Positions 43,911 to 51,694 of a DNA stretch of 64,000 nucleotides are shown here, one piece after another. Source of the stretch: Streptomyces sp. H39-S7 (GTDB taxonomy: Bacteria; Actinomycetota; Actinomycetes; Streptomycetales; Streptomycetaceae). The DNA is taken from NCBI RefSeq assembly GCF_027158205.1, contig NZ_JAPVLU010000014.1, positions 41,911-105,910 on the forward strand. The letters run 5' to 3'. The translations under genes and the position numbers were made by a program. Every line of letters starts with the position of its first letter. Within the stretch, counting starts at the first letter, position 1. Under the pieces are notes generated by a model that saw only the letters and a program-made list of their open reading frames with translations, was not told where the DNA came from and searched no databases.

Positions 43911-45034
43911 AGCCCCTCCTTGATCAGAACCTCGGCCACCGTAGTGAGGTCCGTGGCATCCCCCGTCAGCCCGACGGGATGACCGGACAGCAAAGCGCGC
44001 AGAGCAGGCTCGGCCCGCCTGTGGAAGGTGAGCTGTTTACCTCCACCGATCACCTGAATGACGTCGTCCGCATGTGTGATCACCGGTTCGAATTCGGTGA
44101 CGGCCACCACCTGCTCTAGGGGGCCGAAGGCCGCAATGTGGGGCATGTGCCTGGCGGGCTGCGTGTTCGCCCTCAGCTCCTTCACGTAGCGCTGCGGCTC
44201 GTAATCGCGAGCGAGTGTTGCCAGCTTCGCGGTGAGCAGCTCGTGCTGGGCTGCTCCCTCACTGCTCTCCAGGTCGGTCCTGAACAGCTCGTCCGCGCGT
44301 GCTGCGTCGGACAGGAAGTTGGACCAGGTGACGCCTGTGCGCTTGGTGAGGCCGAAGGTGACGTGCAAAGAGTGGCCTTGGCTTCCGGTGCCGAGCCGAG
44401 TCGCGGTGTGCCAGTAGCCCCGGGGTATGTGCATGACATCGCCGGCGGTCATGGTGCCCGCCCACAGAACCTCGTCGGGTTGGGTGAGGTTGCGCTCGGC
44501 GTCTCGGTACATGGGCACGGGTCGCGACGGCCCGCGGACTTCCCAGGACTTCTCCCCGGACAGCTGGACGGCGATCACGTCGTGGTCATCCCAGTGCAGG
44601 TGGAAGCCGTCGGTCTCACCCACGGCCAGGTAGGCGTTGGCGGATGCCAGTTCGCCCGACCACCAACCCAGAGCTCTGCAGGCGATTTCCAACGTGGGAT
44701 CGAAGAAGTCGACGTGGTCGAGGACTACGGTGCCGCCGCCATTGAGAATGCGTCCGAGGGCCGCCATGTCTGCCTGGTTCACTGCCTGCCTGCGCCGATT
44801 GACGGCGGTGGACAGAAAGGTGGAGGGGTGGACTTCGTCACCCTTGGCGTAGCAACGCAGCTGGGGGTTGGTCAGGTGACGGCGCTGGATGGTCTCCAGC
44901 AGCCGGTAGGGCGTCATCAGCCGGGTGAGCAGGTCCAGGTCCGTGAGCTGCCCGCGAACGAACGCGGTCCCCACGGGCCCCGGCCCGTCCCAGCCGAGCG
45001 CCTTCTCGATTCCTGTGACGAGCCGGTGCTCCAT
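43460..45034 (-). CDS. JmjC/cupin-type oxygenase (C-terminal part overlaps AKR)
   Basis: The frame encodes 524 residues. The first 395 or so are a JmjC-like Fe(II)/2-oxoglutarate oxygenase of the cupin-4/ROXA-like type: facial triad from HWDDHD (H-x-D) and HIPRGYWHTAT (second His), with KSWEVRGP between. After about residue 375 it overlaps the AKR gene, and from about 400 the composition becomes Arg/Ser/Thr-rich, like an out-of-frame shadow. The true end may therefore lie near 43.8 kb, or a small frameshift may have removed it. It starts 9 nt after the small peptide gene. Candidate hydroxylase for that peptide. Confidence 0.75.
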   Translation of the reverse strand: MEHRLVTGIEKALGWDGPGPVGTAFVRGQLTDLDLLTRLMTPYRLLETIQRRHLTNPQLRCYAKGDEVHPSTFLSTAVNRRRQAVNQADMAALGRILNGGGTVVLDHVDFFDPTLEIACRALGWWSGELASANAYLAVGETDGFHLHWDDHDVIAVQLSGEKSWEVRGPSRPVPMYRDAERNLTQPDEVLWAGTMTAGDVMHIPRGYWHTATRLGTGSQGHSLHVTFGLTKRTGVTWSNFLSDAARADELFRTDLESSEGAAQHELLTAKLATLARDYEPQRYVKELRANTQPARHMPHIAAFGPLEQVVAVTEFEPVITHADDVIQVIGGGKQLTFHRRAEPALRALLSGHPVGLTGDATDLTTVAEVLIKEGLCAPLTAESLSGYTGLVTPVNFSKERSAWAWRTWTPPSTTSVSGRTKRWPPSRRTCSQPSRSPRRSVTSPRAITSVPEASGQRPNSRRLLLGGPRTRSCCTTPSARPPTSKLPARRSLRCGRRACAGHGASRRGPRSRCSNPRGKYPVLT

Positions 45035-45043
45035 GGGTTTCTC

Positions 45044-45211
45044 CTACTCCTTGGGAAGGTTCAGGTCGCGGTTGTCCCCGTCATCGCCAGCGCTGTTCTG
45101 CGAGCTGGTGACATCGGAGCGCTCTGCCTCGCTCCGGTCGTGAGCCATCGCCAGCTGATCGACCGCGATCAGCAGGCCGACGTCGGTGCCAGCACCTTCT
45201 TCGCTCTTCAT
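45044..45211 (-). CDS. 55-residue acidic peptide, candidate RiPP-type precursor
   Basis: ATG at 45211 with AAGGAG 6 nt upstream, a strong start; the longer frame to 45322 is not needed. The peptide has a hydrophobic leader-like stretch (VGLLIAVDQLAMAHD) and a hydrophilic C-terminal half rich in Asp, Asn and Ser (ending NRDLNLPKE), with no Cys. It is directly followed by the JmjC oxygenase, AKR and kinase genes on the same strand. The size, the leader-tail layout and the enzyme neighbours fit a ribosomally made, modified peptide; not proven. Confidence 0.6.
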   Translation of the reverse strand: MKSEEGAGTDVGLLIAVDQLAMAHDRSEAERSDVTSSQNSAGDDGDNRDLNLPKE

Positions 45212-45421
45212 TCGGTTCTCCTTCCATCGGGCCCCTCGGTGGTGAAAGGCCATGGCGAAATGTGCGGATCTGCCCGGGGGCGTCTCCGCCCTATGAGGTG
45301 GTGCAAATCCGGCGCGTTTCACGCCGGGGACCGCCCCTCGGCCATGGCGAGTCGTGCAGCCGTGGGACGGAGATCGGGTGGCTGTCGCAGCCCTGGAGAG
45401 GTGCTCGCGAATGGAGCTGCT

Positions 45422-45790
45422 CTATGTGGCTCTGGCGGTCCTAGCGCCCTGGTCCTTGCGCATGTTGACGAGCAGTACGCGCTGGTCCAGCTCATAGAGG
45501 CAGGCCCAGCAGGAGAAGAGGGCGGCGTGCATACCGCTGGACTGGACGGGTCCGATCCACGTCACATCGACGTCCTCACGCCCGCACCACAACCAGCATT
45601 CGCCTCGTGTTCGCCATTCGTGGCGGTCCCAGAGGGTGTAAGCCCTTGGATCACCCGATGCCGGATCGATGTCACGGCGAGACGGCCGGTACACGACGTC
45701 GGGGTCGGGCAGGGGGAGGCGCGCAGACCCTGTGGCCGCATCAGGCAACCGCCAAGGCGAAAGGATGGGGCGTGGGTCTGGCAAGGGCAT
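45422..45790 (-). CDS. Small Cys-rich protein of unknown function
   Basis: About 122 residues if started at 45790; the true start is uncertain because the frame is open to 45958 under the HATPase gene. The conserved-looking part is ECWLWCG...WIGPV and a later CWACLYELD, two C-x2-C-like pairs that could bind zinc. It lies just downstream of an anti-sigma-type HATPase on the same strand, overlapping it by about 50 nt with this start. I do not recognise a family. Confidence 0.55.
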   Translation of the reverse strand: MPLPDPRPILSPWRLPDAATGSARLPLPDPDVVYRPSRRDIDPASGDPRAYTLWDRHEWRTRGECWLWCGREDVDVTWIGPVQSSGMHAALFSCWACLYELDQRVLLVNMRKDQGARTARAT

Positions 45791-46232
45791 TTTGCTGGGC
45801 GCTGAAGAACCGGCGCAGTACTGCCGCGCGGATGGCCGGCGCCGGTTTGGGGAGGGTGATCTCCGCCCAGACGTGCTTTCCGCGTTCGGCAGGCTCCCAG
45901 CCGGATCGTGTCGCGAGCGAGGCGACCAGCGCCATGCCGCGACCGCTCTCGTCCTCATCCTCTGCGACTTTCAGCAGCGGGGCCGCCGGGCTCTCGTCGA
46001 GAACGTCGATGATCAAGCGTCCAGGCTGGTGATAGAGGCCAATCGTGATCCGTCCTCCCCCGTGGAGAACCGCGTTGGTGATGAGCTCGGAGGCCACCAT
46101 GCCGATGGCGTCCGCCGTTTGCTCATCCAGAGGTACGCCCCAGACGCGAACCTGCTCCACGACCGCACGCCGAGCAGGTGAGACCGCTCCTTCGGTGCCC
46201 GCGAGGACGATGCGAGTGACGAGGGTAGGCAT
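45741..46232 (-). CDS. HATPase-domain (SpoIIAB/RsbW-like) regulatory protein
   Basis: 163 residues. N-box MVASELITNAVLHGGG and G1-type LIIDVLDESP, then ESGRGMALVASLATRSGW, define a GHKL ATP-binding anti-sigma-type kinase, very common in Streptomyces. The C-terminal 25 residues are extra. Its partner sigma factor or antagonist is not in the immediate neighbourhood; the STAS protein at 4778 is far away. Confidence 0.85.
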   Translation of the reverse strand: MPTLVTRIVLAGTEGAVSPARRAVVEQVRVWGVPLDEQTADAIGMVASELITNAVLHGGGRITIGLYHQPGRLIIDVLDESPAAPLLKVAEDEDESGRGMALVASLATRSGWEPAERGKHVWAEITLPKPAPAIRAAVLRRFFSAQQNALARPTPHPFALAVA

Positions 46233-46492
46233 GGCAGACGCCTCCGGGAAGGTAGAGCGACACCGACCCTGACGGGGGACGCAGGGTCGGAGCCGCCGAT
46301 CTGGACGGCCATCCGGGGCGCACGCTTTGGTGGTGCCAAATCCTGAGCCCCTGGACGGCGTGATCCTCAGTCAAAGGCCAACAGGCGTAAGCACGGAACG
46401 TTTCTGGGGGGTTTCTCCTGGTAGGCGCTCTCCCCCCTCTCGCACACAGCGAGTAGCCTCCGAACTACAGCGCGAGAAGACGGGGTGGCGAC

Positions 46493-47836
46493 GTGCTTGG
46501 TGATCCGTTAGCAGTGCATCCGCTGGCCTTCGTCCGACAAATCCGCGGATGGGGGAAGGCCGAGTTCGCCCGGCTCATGCAAGCCCACGGCAAGCTCCTC
46601 GGCATCCCCCTGGCCACCAATCGCACAACCGTGTGGAAGTGGGAACAGGGGCAGGAACCGGACGGTGACGCCCAGCTCGTCCTCGCTGACCTGCTGCGAG
46701 TCCCGTACGCGCAAGCCCGTTCGGAAGGATGGCCCCGTTGGCTCCCCGTATGGGAAGTCATTGGACTGACAGCTCCCTGGACCGAGGCCGGTACCGTAGA
46801 GGCATTGGCTGATCTGGTCGGGAGTGGTCGCATGGATCGTCGAGGATTTCTCACCATCACAGGCGTGGCCCTCGCGGGCTTGGCTGCGAGTTGGGCCGAG
46901 GCGCCATCCGCGTTCGCCTCAGCACTCGACGGAGATCGCGTAACCGACCGAATGGTTAAGACAATTGAGCAGCGCGTCAGCACGCTGCGCACGCTCGATG
47001 ACCAGCTCGGCGGGGCCCGGCTTCTGGAGCAGGCGCGAGGCGATCTTGCCCTCATTTCGGGACTCCTGAGCACCGGCCGATACACCGAGCAGGTCGGCAG
47101 GCGTCTGTACGGGCTGGCCGCACGAGTGTCGTACCTGACCGGTTGGATGGCGTACGACGCGGGCCTGCGATCTGCCGGACAGCAGTACTACGTCGGAGCG
47201 CTCCGCAGCGCCCGAACGGCAGGAGACGATGCCTTCGGAGCCTTCGTGCTGGCGGAGATGGGCATCCATGTCTCCGAAGCCGGACGAACCGCGGAACGTG
47301 TGGAACTCATCTCCACTGCCATCGACAACGCCCCTCGAACGCTGACGCCTTACACGCAGTCCTACCTCTACCTGCACAGGGCAGAGGCACTTTCACGGGA
47401 CGGCGCGCACCAGGAGGCCGGCACCGCGTTGAACCGGGCGATGAGTTTGTGGGATCGCCGTACGGACGAGGAGACCCCGGACTGGCTCGACTGGTACGGG
47501 GAGGCGCAGCTGAAATCCACCGAGGGCAAGGTACTGCTGCGCGCAGGGCAAGTTGAGCGCGCCACCAGCGCCTTGGAGCTCTCGGTCAAGAAGGCGGTTC
47601 CCCGAGACAAGGCAGTACGAGCCAGTCGTTTGGCCGAGGCGCGACTGGCCGGCAACGACCTCGACGGAGCGCTCGACGCCGCGAACGCAGGCGCCGAACT
47701 TCTGGAGAACCAGGTCAGCTCGATGCGCGCTCTGGTCCGGTTGCGAGAGTTCTCGAACGAACTCGGCCCGCACCAAGCCGTCCCAGCTGTCTGCGAGTTC
47801 CGTGATCGCCTCGAAGCTCTGGATGTCGCGGCCTGA
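46493..47836 (+). CDS. HTH regulator with TPR-like C-terminal domain
   Basis: 447 residues from GTG. The N-terminal helix-turn-helix is a relaxed XRE type (FVRQIRGWGKAEFARLM, TTVWKWEQG). A hydrophobic patch (RRGFLTITGVALAGLAA) resembles the Tat-like segment often found inside this Streptomyces family. The rest is helical repeat. It is divergent from the HATPase gene and precedes a small ORF and a flavoprotein gene. Such regulators usually control a neighbouring metabolic or signalling gene. Confidence 0.8.
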   Translation: MLGDPLAVHPLAFVRQIRGWGKAEFARLMQAHGKLLGIPLATNRTTVWKWEQGQEPDGDAQLVLADLLRVPYAQARSEGWPRWLPVWEVIGLTAPWTEAGTVEALADLVGSGRMDRRGFLTITGVALAGLAASWAEAPSAFASALDGDRVTDRMVKTIEQRVSTLRTLDDQLGGARLLEQARGDLALISGLLSTGRYTEQVGRRLYGLAARVSYLTGWMAYDAGLRSAGQQYYVGALRSARTAGDDAFGAFVLAEMGIHVSEAGRTAERVELISTAIDNAPRTLTPYTQSYLYLHRAEALSRDGAHQEAGTALNRAMSLWDRRTDEETPDWLDWYGEAQLKSTEGKVLLRAGQVERATSALELSVKKAVPRDKAVRASRLAEARLAGNDLDGALDAANAGAELLENQVSSMRALVRLREFSNELGPHQAVPAVCEFRDRLEALDVAA

Positions 47837-47923
47837 GACTGCACGCCCGGATATCCACGCATTGTGGATATTTAGTCGATCCATGGGTTCATACCGGGTC
47901 GAAAAGAATCGCGAAGAAGGACT

Positions 47924-48049
47924 GTGCGTCGAAGGTCATCCGCCGGCGGCCTGTCGTGCTGGGCCGGCGGTGACATGGTGGGCCACGACCGGAGCGGCGT
48001 TGTCCCCCAGCTTTGCCGTTTCTGCCAGGAGCTGGGAGTCCAGGTTTGA
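47924..48049 (+). CDS. Small Cys-containing ORF upstream of the flavoprotein gene
   Basis: 41 codons from GTG, preceded by GAAGAAGGA. It includes LSCWAGGD and LCRFCQELGVQV, a possible C-x2-C metal site. Its TGA overlaps the TTG start of the flavoprotein frame, which argues for translational coupling and hence for a real gene. No homologue is recognised. Confidence 0.5.
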   Translation: MRRRSSAGGLSCWAGGDMVGHDRSGVVPQLCRFCQELGVQV

Positions 48050-48602
48050 CTGATCCGAGCGAGCCGTTTCTCTACGTCGTCGTCTGCGCCTCAGGCGTCG
48101 CGGACGACGTGGGCACGCTCATCACCGCCGCTCACGACGAAGGCTGGAAGGTCGGCGTCGTGGCCACCCCCAGCGCGCTCGGTTTCATCGATCAGGAAGC
48201 CGTCGAGGCACAGACCGGTATCCCATCCGGTCGGGTTGGCGCACGCCCAGCGTTCCCCAGCCGCTGCCACCGGCGGATGCCATCGCGGTCGCGCCAGCGA
48301 CGTTCAACACCATCAACAAGTGGGCCGCCGGGATCTCGGACACCCTCGCGCTCGACATCCTCTGCGAGGCGCGCGGGCTCGGGATTCCCACCGCTGTACA
48401 GCCGTACCTCAACACCGCCCAGGCCGCCCACCCGGCGTATGACGAGAGCCTGGCACGGCTTCGCTCGATGGGCGTCCTGATCGGCGACTACGTGCCGCAC
48501 AAGCCCAAGGCGGGCGGAGGCCGGGAGAACTACAACTGGACCTGCGTCCTCGACCTGCTCCGCCCGGTCACGCGGCCAGATACAGGACGCGAATTGGGCT
48601 GA
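48046..48602 (+). pseudogene. Flavoprotein (PPC-decarboxylase-like) gene with 1-nt frameshift
   Basis: The first 58 codons read FLYVVVCASGVADD...VVATPSALGFID, a flavoprotein Rossmann-like start. At about 48218 the frame changes: adding one G in ACCGG-TATCC restores QTGYPIRSGWRTP, then PPADAIAVAPATFNTINK, the conserved flavin-site region, to a TGA at 48600-48602. So the gene is complete except for a single-base deletion, either a recent mutation or a sequencing error. Intact relatives of the HFCD/flavoprotein family are about this size. Confidence 0.75.
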
Positions 48603-48948
48603 GGTTCTCCCGAGCAGCACTGGCCGTGTGTGACCCCCGGCGGTTGGCGCGCCGGACGGGTCCTCTTGTGTCGTTCTCCGATGATCCTGATCATCTAGTG
48701 TCGGCGGCAGCCGACGGAACGATCAGGGCTTGATAGCTCAGCCGACAGTGCCAGCTCGCCGAGGTCCGTGTCGACGCAACGCGGAAGTGCGCCGCCGCCG
48801 ATCCTGGTACGGGTCGCCTGCTCGTCGGAAGCGCAGCCGGTCCGGCGTCGCTGCGGCTGAGCCACGGGAGCACCGCCGTTGACCAGGCTGTTGCCGGCCC
48901 GCTCAAGGGTCCGGTGACGGCCGACGAGGAGAAGGACGAGCCTGAACC
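48603..48948. other. Gap with no supported gene
   Basis: About 345 nt between the flavoprotein remnant and the ARMT1-like gene. Antisense frames exist but have no recognisable domain. The last 30 nt hold a GAGGAGAAGGA ribosome-binding region. Confidence 0.4.
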
Positions 48949-50121
48949 GTGCCCACCGCACCCACGATCCTGAGTGATATCCCCGGTTCTTTCGCCTGGG
49001 GCGTCTTCCATGAGCGGCACCCGAAGCTCGTCCAGCAGGTGCTCGACGCCCTGCCGTACGGGCCGACGCAGCGGGCAGCGGTCGAGGAACTTCTCTCCGA
49101 GAGCACCAACGGCGTGTTGCAGCCGCTCGACAAGAGCGCCCACGATCACCACCAATGGCTGGAGTGGGGCGGGAGCTTGTTCGGGCGGCCGTGGTCCGAT
49201 GCACCGTTCCTGTGGGCCGAGAGCTACTTCTACCGCAGGCTGCTTGAGGCCACCGGCTACTTCCGGCCCGGGGCTTGGCAGGGCATTGATCCGTTCGCGC
49301 CGTTCAAGAACGCTGAACTGGCCGGCGTGGCTGTCGACGACGAGTTGGCGGCTCTCCGCGAACTGCCGTCCCTGTCTGCCGAGGAGCGATCCGAGTTGCT
49401 GCTCTCGTCAGCGCTCTGGGGAAACCGGGCGGACCTCAGTTTTAAGATCACGGCCTTGGCCGGGGACACCCAGTCCTCCACCCTGATTGCGGACGACAGC
49501 CCACTCCTGTGGTCAACGCTCGCTGCGGCGAGCAACCCGATGATCTGCGTCATCGCGGACAATGCTGGGCGGGAGCTGCTGTCCGACCTCGTCCTGATCG
49601 ATCACTTGTTCACGAGCGGGTTGGCTGCCGAGGTCGTCCTGTACGTCAAGCCTGCCCCCTACTACGTGTCGGATGCGACCACCGCCGACGTCCTCGCGAC
49701 GATCGAGCGCCTTTGCGCCGGACCAGGGCAGGAGGCGGAACTGATCGGCCGGCGACTCTGGCAGGGGCTGAACAACGGCACCTTCATCATCCGCACGCAC
49801 CAGTTCTTCTGCGCGCCGCTGCCGTTCCACGACCTGCCCGCCGACCTCAGGGCCGAGCTCTCCGCCGCCACGATGACGATCCTCAAGGGCGACCTGAACT
49901 ACCGGCGCCTCGTGGGGGACCAGCTCTGGGACGCCACGGTGCCGTTCGCTGAGAGGGTCGAATACTTTCCGTCCTCGGTGGCGGCCCTGCGTACGCTGAA
50001 GTCGGACGTCGTCGTTGGCCTTGAAGGACCGGTGGTCACCGGGCAGGACACCACGGGCGAGCCATGGCGCACTAGCGGCAAATACGGCCTCATCCAGGCC
50101 CACGCCCGGACACAGCGCTGA
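48949..50121 (+). CDS. ARMT1-like damage-control phosphatase (DUF89)
   Basis: 390 residues from GTG. The DUF89 pattern is visible: ICVIADNAGRELLSDLVLID (Asp and Asn of the metal site), then VLYVKPAPYYVSDAT and the late KGDLNYRRLVGD. The family hydrolyses reactive sugar phosphates or other damaged phosphometabolites using Mn or Co. It stands alone on the plus strand; no operon partner is clear. Confidence 0.88.
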   Translation: MPTAPTILSDIPGSFAWGVFHERHPKLVQQVLDALPYGPTQRAAVEELLSESTNGVLQPLDKSAHDHHQWLEWGGSLFGRPWSDAPFLWAESYFYRRLLEATGYFRPGAWQGIDPFAPFKNAELAGVAVDDELAALRELPSLSAEERSELLLSSALWGNRADLSFKITALAGDTQSSTLIADDSPLLWSTLAAASNPMICVIADNAGRELLSDLVLIDHLFTSGLAAEVVLYVKPAPYYVSDATTADVLATIERLCAGPGQEAELIGRRLWQGLNNGTFIIRTHQFFCAPLPFHDLPADLRAELSAATMTILKGDLNYRRLVGDQLWDATVPFAERVEYFPSSVAALRTLKSDVVVGLEGPVVTGQDTTGEPWRTSGKYGLIQAHARTQR

Positions 50122-50419
50122 CGCTGAACCGTCATTGGTAGGGCCTGGCGGAATGTGAACGCCTACAGCTGGCACCAGCGCATGGATCCCACGGCGCCAG
50201 AGGATCGGCTCGATCACGAACGGCCGAATCAACCCACCGTCACACCCGACCAGCAACCTCACCAAGATCCTGTCACAAGCTCTTAGGCCACCCAAGGCCG
50301 CCTGCGCAGAGAGAAATTTGCGAAGCTCAGCGGCAAAGCGTCAAGTGCGCAATGCTGTTGCAGCGTCTTCCACCGCGGACCCATATCGCGAGACTGGGCT
50401 AATTTTCTAGCGAGGTCCA
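50122..50419. other. Gap, possible transposase debris
   Basis: About 300 nt. A short plus-strand frame around 50170-50285 is Pro/Gln-rich and stops early; it might be the end of an old transposase but I cannot assign it. No RNA or terminator seen. Confidence 0.3.
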
Positions 50420-51163
50420 ATGTCAAGTTTGCCTGACTTCACTGCGTCACTAGGCAGTTTCCTGGCCATGGTTGGGATACATCCCGCGATCATCGCTCTC
50501 GTGACATTGGCTTACGCGGTAGAGTCGTACGTAACGAATGCCCAGAACGCGATGAAGCTTGCGAGGGCAACTCAGCGCGCCGGGAGCGCAGGAATTTCCC
50601 GTCTCCTCGGCCAGCCGCTTCCTCGGCTCATCATCACGACGATCATCGCCGCCATGGTTATCTTCGTGCAGTTCGTCATGATCCGCCTTGCATACATCGT
50701 GGGCAGTATCATCTCCTCGGCATTCGATCCTGCACGACGAGATCGATTTGCCCACCTACCCGCCGATTCATTTCTTGAAATAGAATCGCTGTCGCCCTAC
50801 CTACACGCGGACCTGATATCCGTTGGATTCACTGCATTTGCCGCCTTCTTGATGATCAATGCCTACCGCAATAGTAATTCGAGCAGGGGCCTGTCGTACC
50901 TGTTGGCTGCACCCTGCAACATCATCGCGTTCGGGTTCCTCTCCATGGCGGCCCTTACGCTCCTCATTGATGCGTTGCTGTTGGGTGTTCCATTCATCCT
51001 CTCGGGGGGAGAGTTCGTCAACAAGAGTCTGAGCGCGGAGTGGATCACTGATCCAAACGGCTACGTGGTGGCTATAGCCTGTTTCATCTATACGGTCACT
51101 GCCGTGGTTTCCGTCGAGGGAGCCCGACTCGTCGGGAGGCTATTCCGAGAGACTCCGGCCTAA
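50420..51163 (+). CDS. Integral membrane protein of unknown function
   Basis: 247 residues with about five hydrophobic segments: IIALVTLAYAV, LIITTIIAAMVIFVQFVMI, LISVGFTAFAAFLMI, IIAFGFLSMAALTLLIDALLLG and YVVAIACFIYTVTAVV. More AT-rich than its neighbours, as are accessory cargo genes. No family recognised. It ends at a bidirectional terminator facing the mobility genes. Confidence 0.75.
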   Translation: MSSLPDFTASLGSFLAMVGIHPAIIALVTLAYAVESYVTNAQNAMKLARATQRAGSAGISRLLGQPLPRLIITTIIAAMVIFVQFVMIRLAYIVGSIISSAFDPARRDRFAHLPADSFLEIESLSPYLHADLISVGFTAFAAFLMINAYRNSNSSRGLSYLLAAPCNIIAFGFLSMAALTLLIDALLLGVPFILSGGEFVNKSLSAEWITDPNGYVVAIACFIYTVTAVVSVEGARLVGRLFRETPA

Positions 51164-51179
51164 GAGGTCAGGTGGTGCC

Positions 51180-51213
51180 GTTCCGGGCAGCCGTTGTGGG
51201 GGCTGCCCGGAAC
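51180..51213. terminator. Bidirectional terminator hairpin
   Basis: Perfect 13-bp inverted repeat GTTCCGGGCAGCC / GGCTGCCCGGAAC with an 8-nt loop, exactly between the convergent membrane-protein gene and the gene at 51218-51628. It separates cargo from the mobility module. Confidence 0.75.
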
Positions 51214-51217
51214 GATG

Positions 51218-51628
51218 TCAGCGGAAGTCCTCCTCGGTTGTGCAACTCGCCAGGAACTTGGCTTGGGCGGACTCAGAGCGGGACTCGAAGGCGGTCAGGC
51301 CCGCGAGCGTGGCATCGAGCAAGTCGAGGGGGTTGCCAATGTCAGCTCGGGCGGTGCCGGTTGTCACGATGGCGGTCAGCGTCTGGACGACCGGAATGAG
51401 GCACGGGTCGAGTTCGACGTCGCCGCACGTGTAGCGCGCGAGCCATTCCAGGGAGGCGGTCATGGTGCAGTCGTCCTGGACGGCCCAGAACGACTGCCCG
51501 AGAAGGGCGCTGACAGCGGCGCGGATGCGGGCGAGGGTTTCGGGGTCGGTCAACCAGAACGGGGAGTGACCTGCCTTCACGGTGCACTCGTGCTCGATAC
51601 CGGCGTCGAAGGTGTAGGGCGGGATCAT
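51218..51628 (-). CDS. Hypothetical protein at the end of the relaxase operon
   Basis: 136 residues, acidic, with five Cys (EHECTVKAG, DDCTMTA, YTCGDVELDPC, ASCTTEED). No family recognised. It follows the relaxase by 66 nt on the same strand and is likely cotranscribed with it. Confidence 0.7.
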   Translation of the reverse strand: MIPPYTFDAGIEHECTVKAGHSPFWLTDPETLARIRAAVSALLGQSFWAVQDDCTMTASLEWLARYTCGDVELDPCLIPVVQTLTAIVTTGTARADIGNPLDLLDATLAGLTAFESRSESAQAKFLASCTTEEDFR

Positions 51629-51694
51629 GGCGGGTGTCCTTCCTTAGGGGTGTAGCGCTGCCGGGATCGGCGGCGGCGGTCTTGTGGGCGGTGG

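Noticed and set aside
44138..45805. 555-codon plus-strand frame opposite the JmjC gene
   Set aside because: No domain; the opposite frame has a complete JmjC facial triad.
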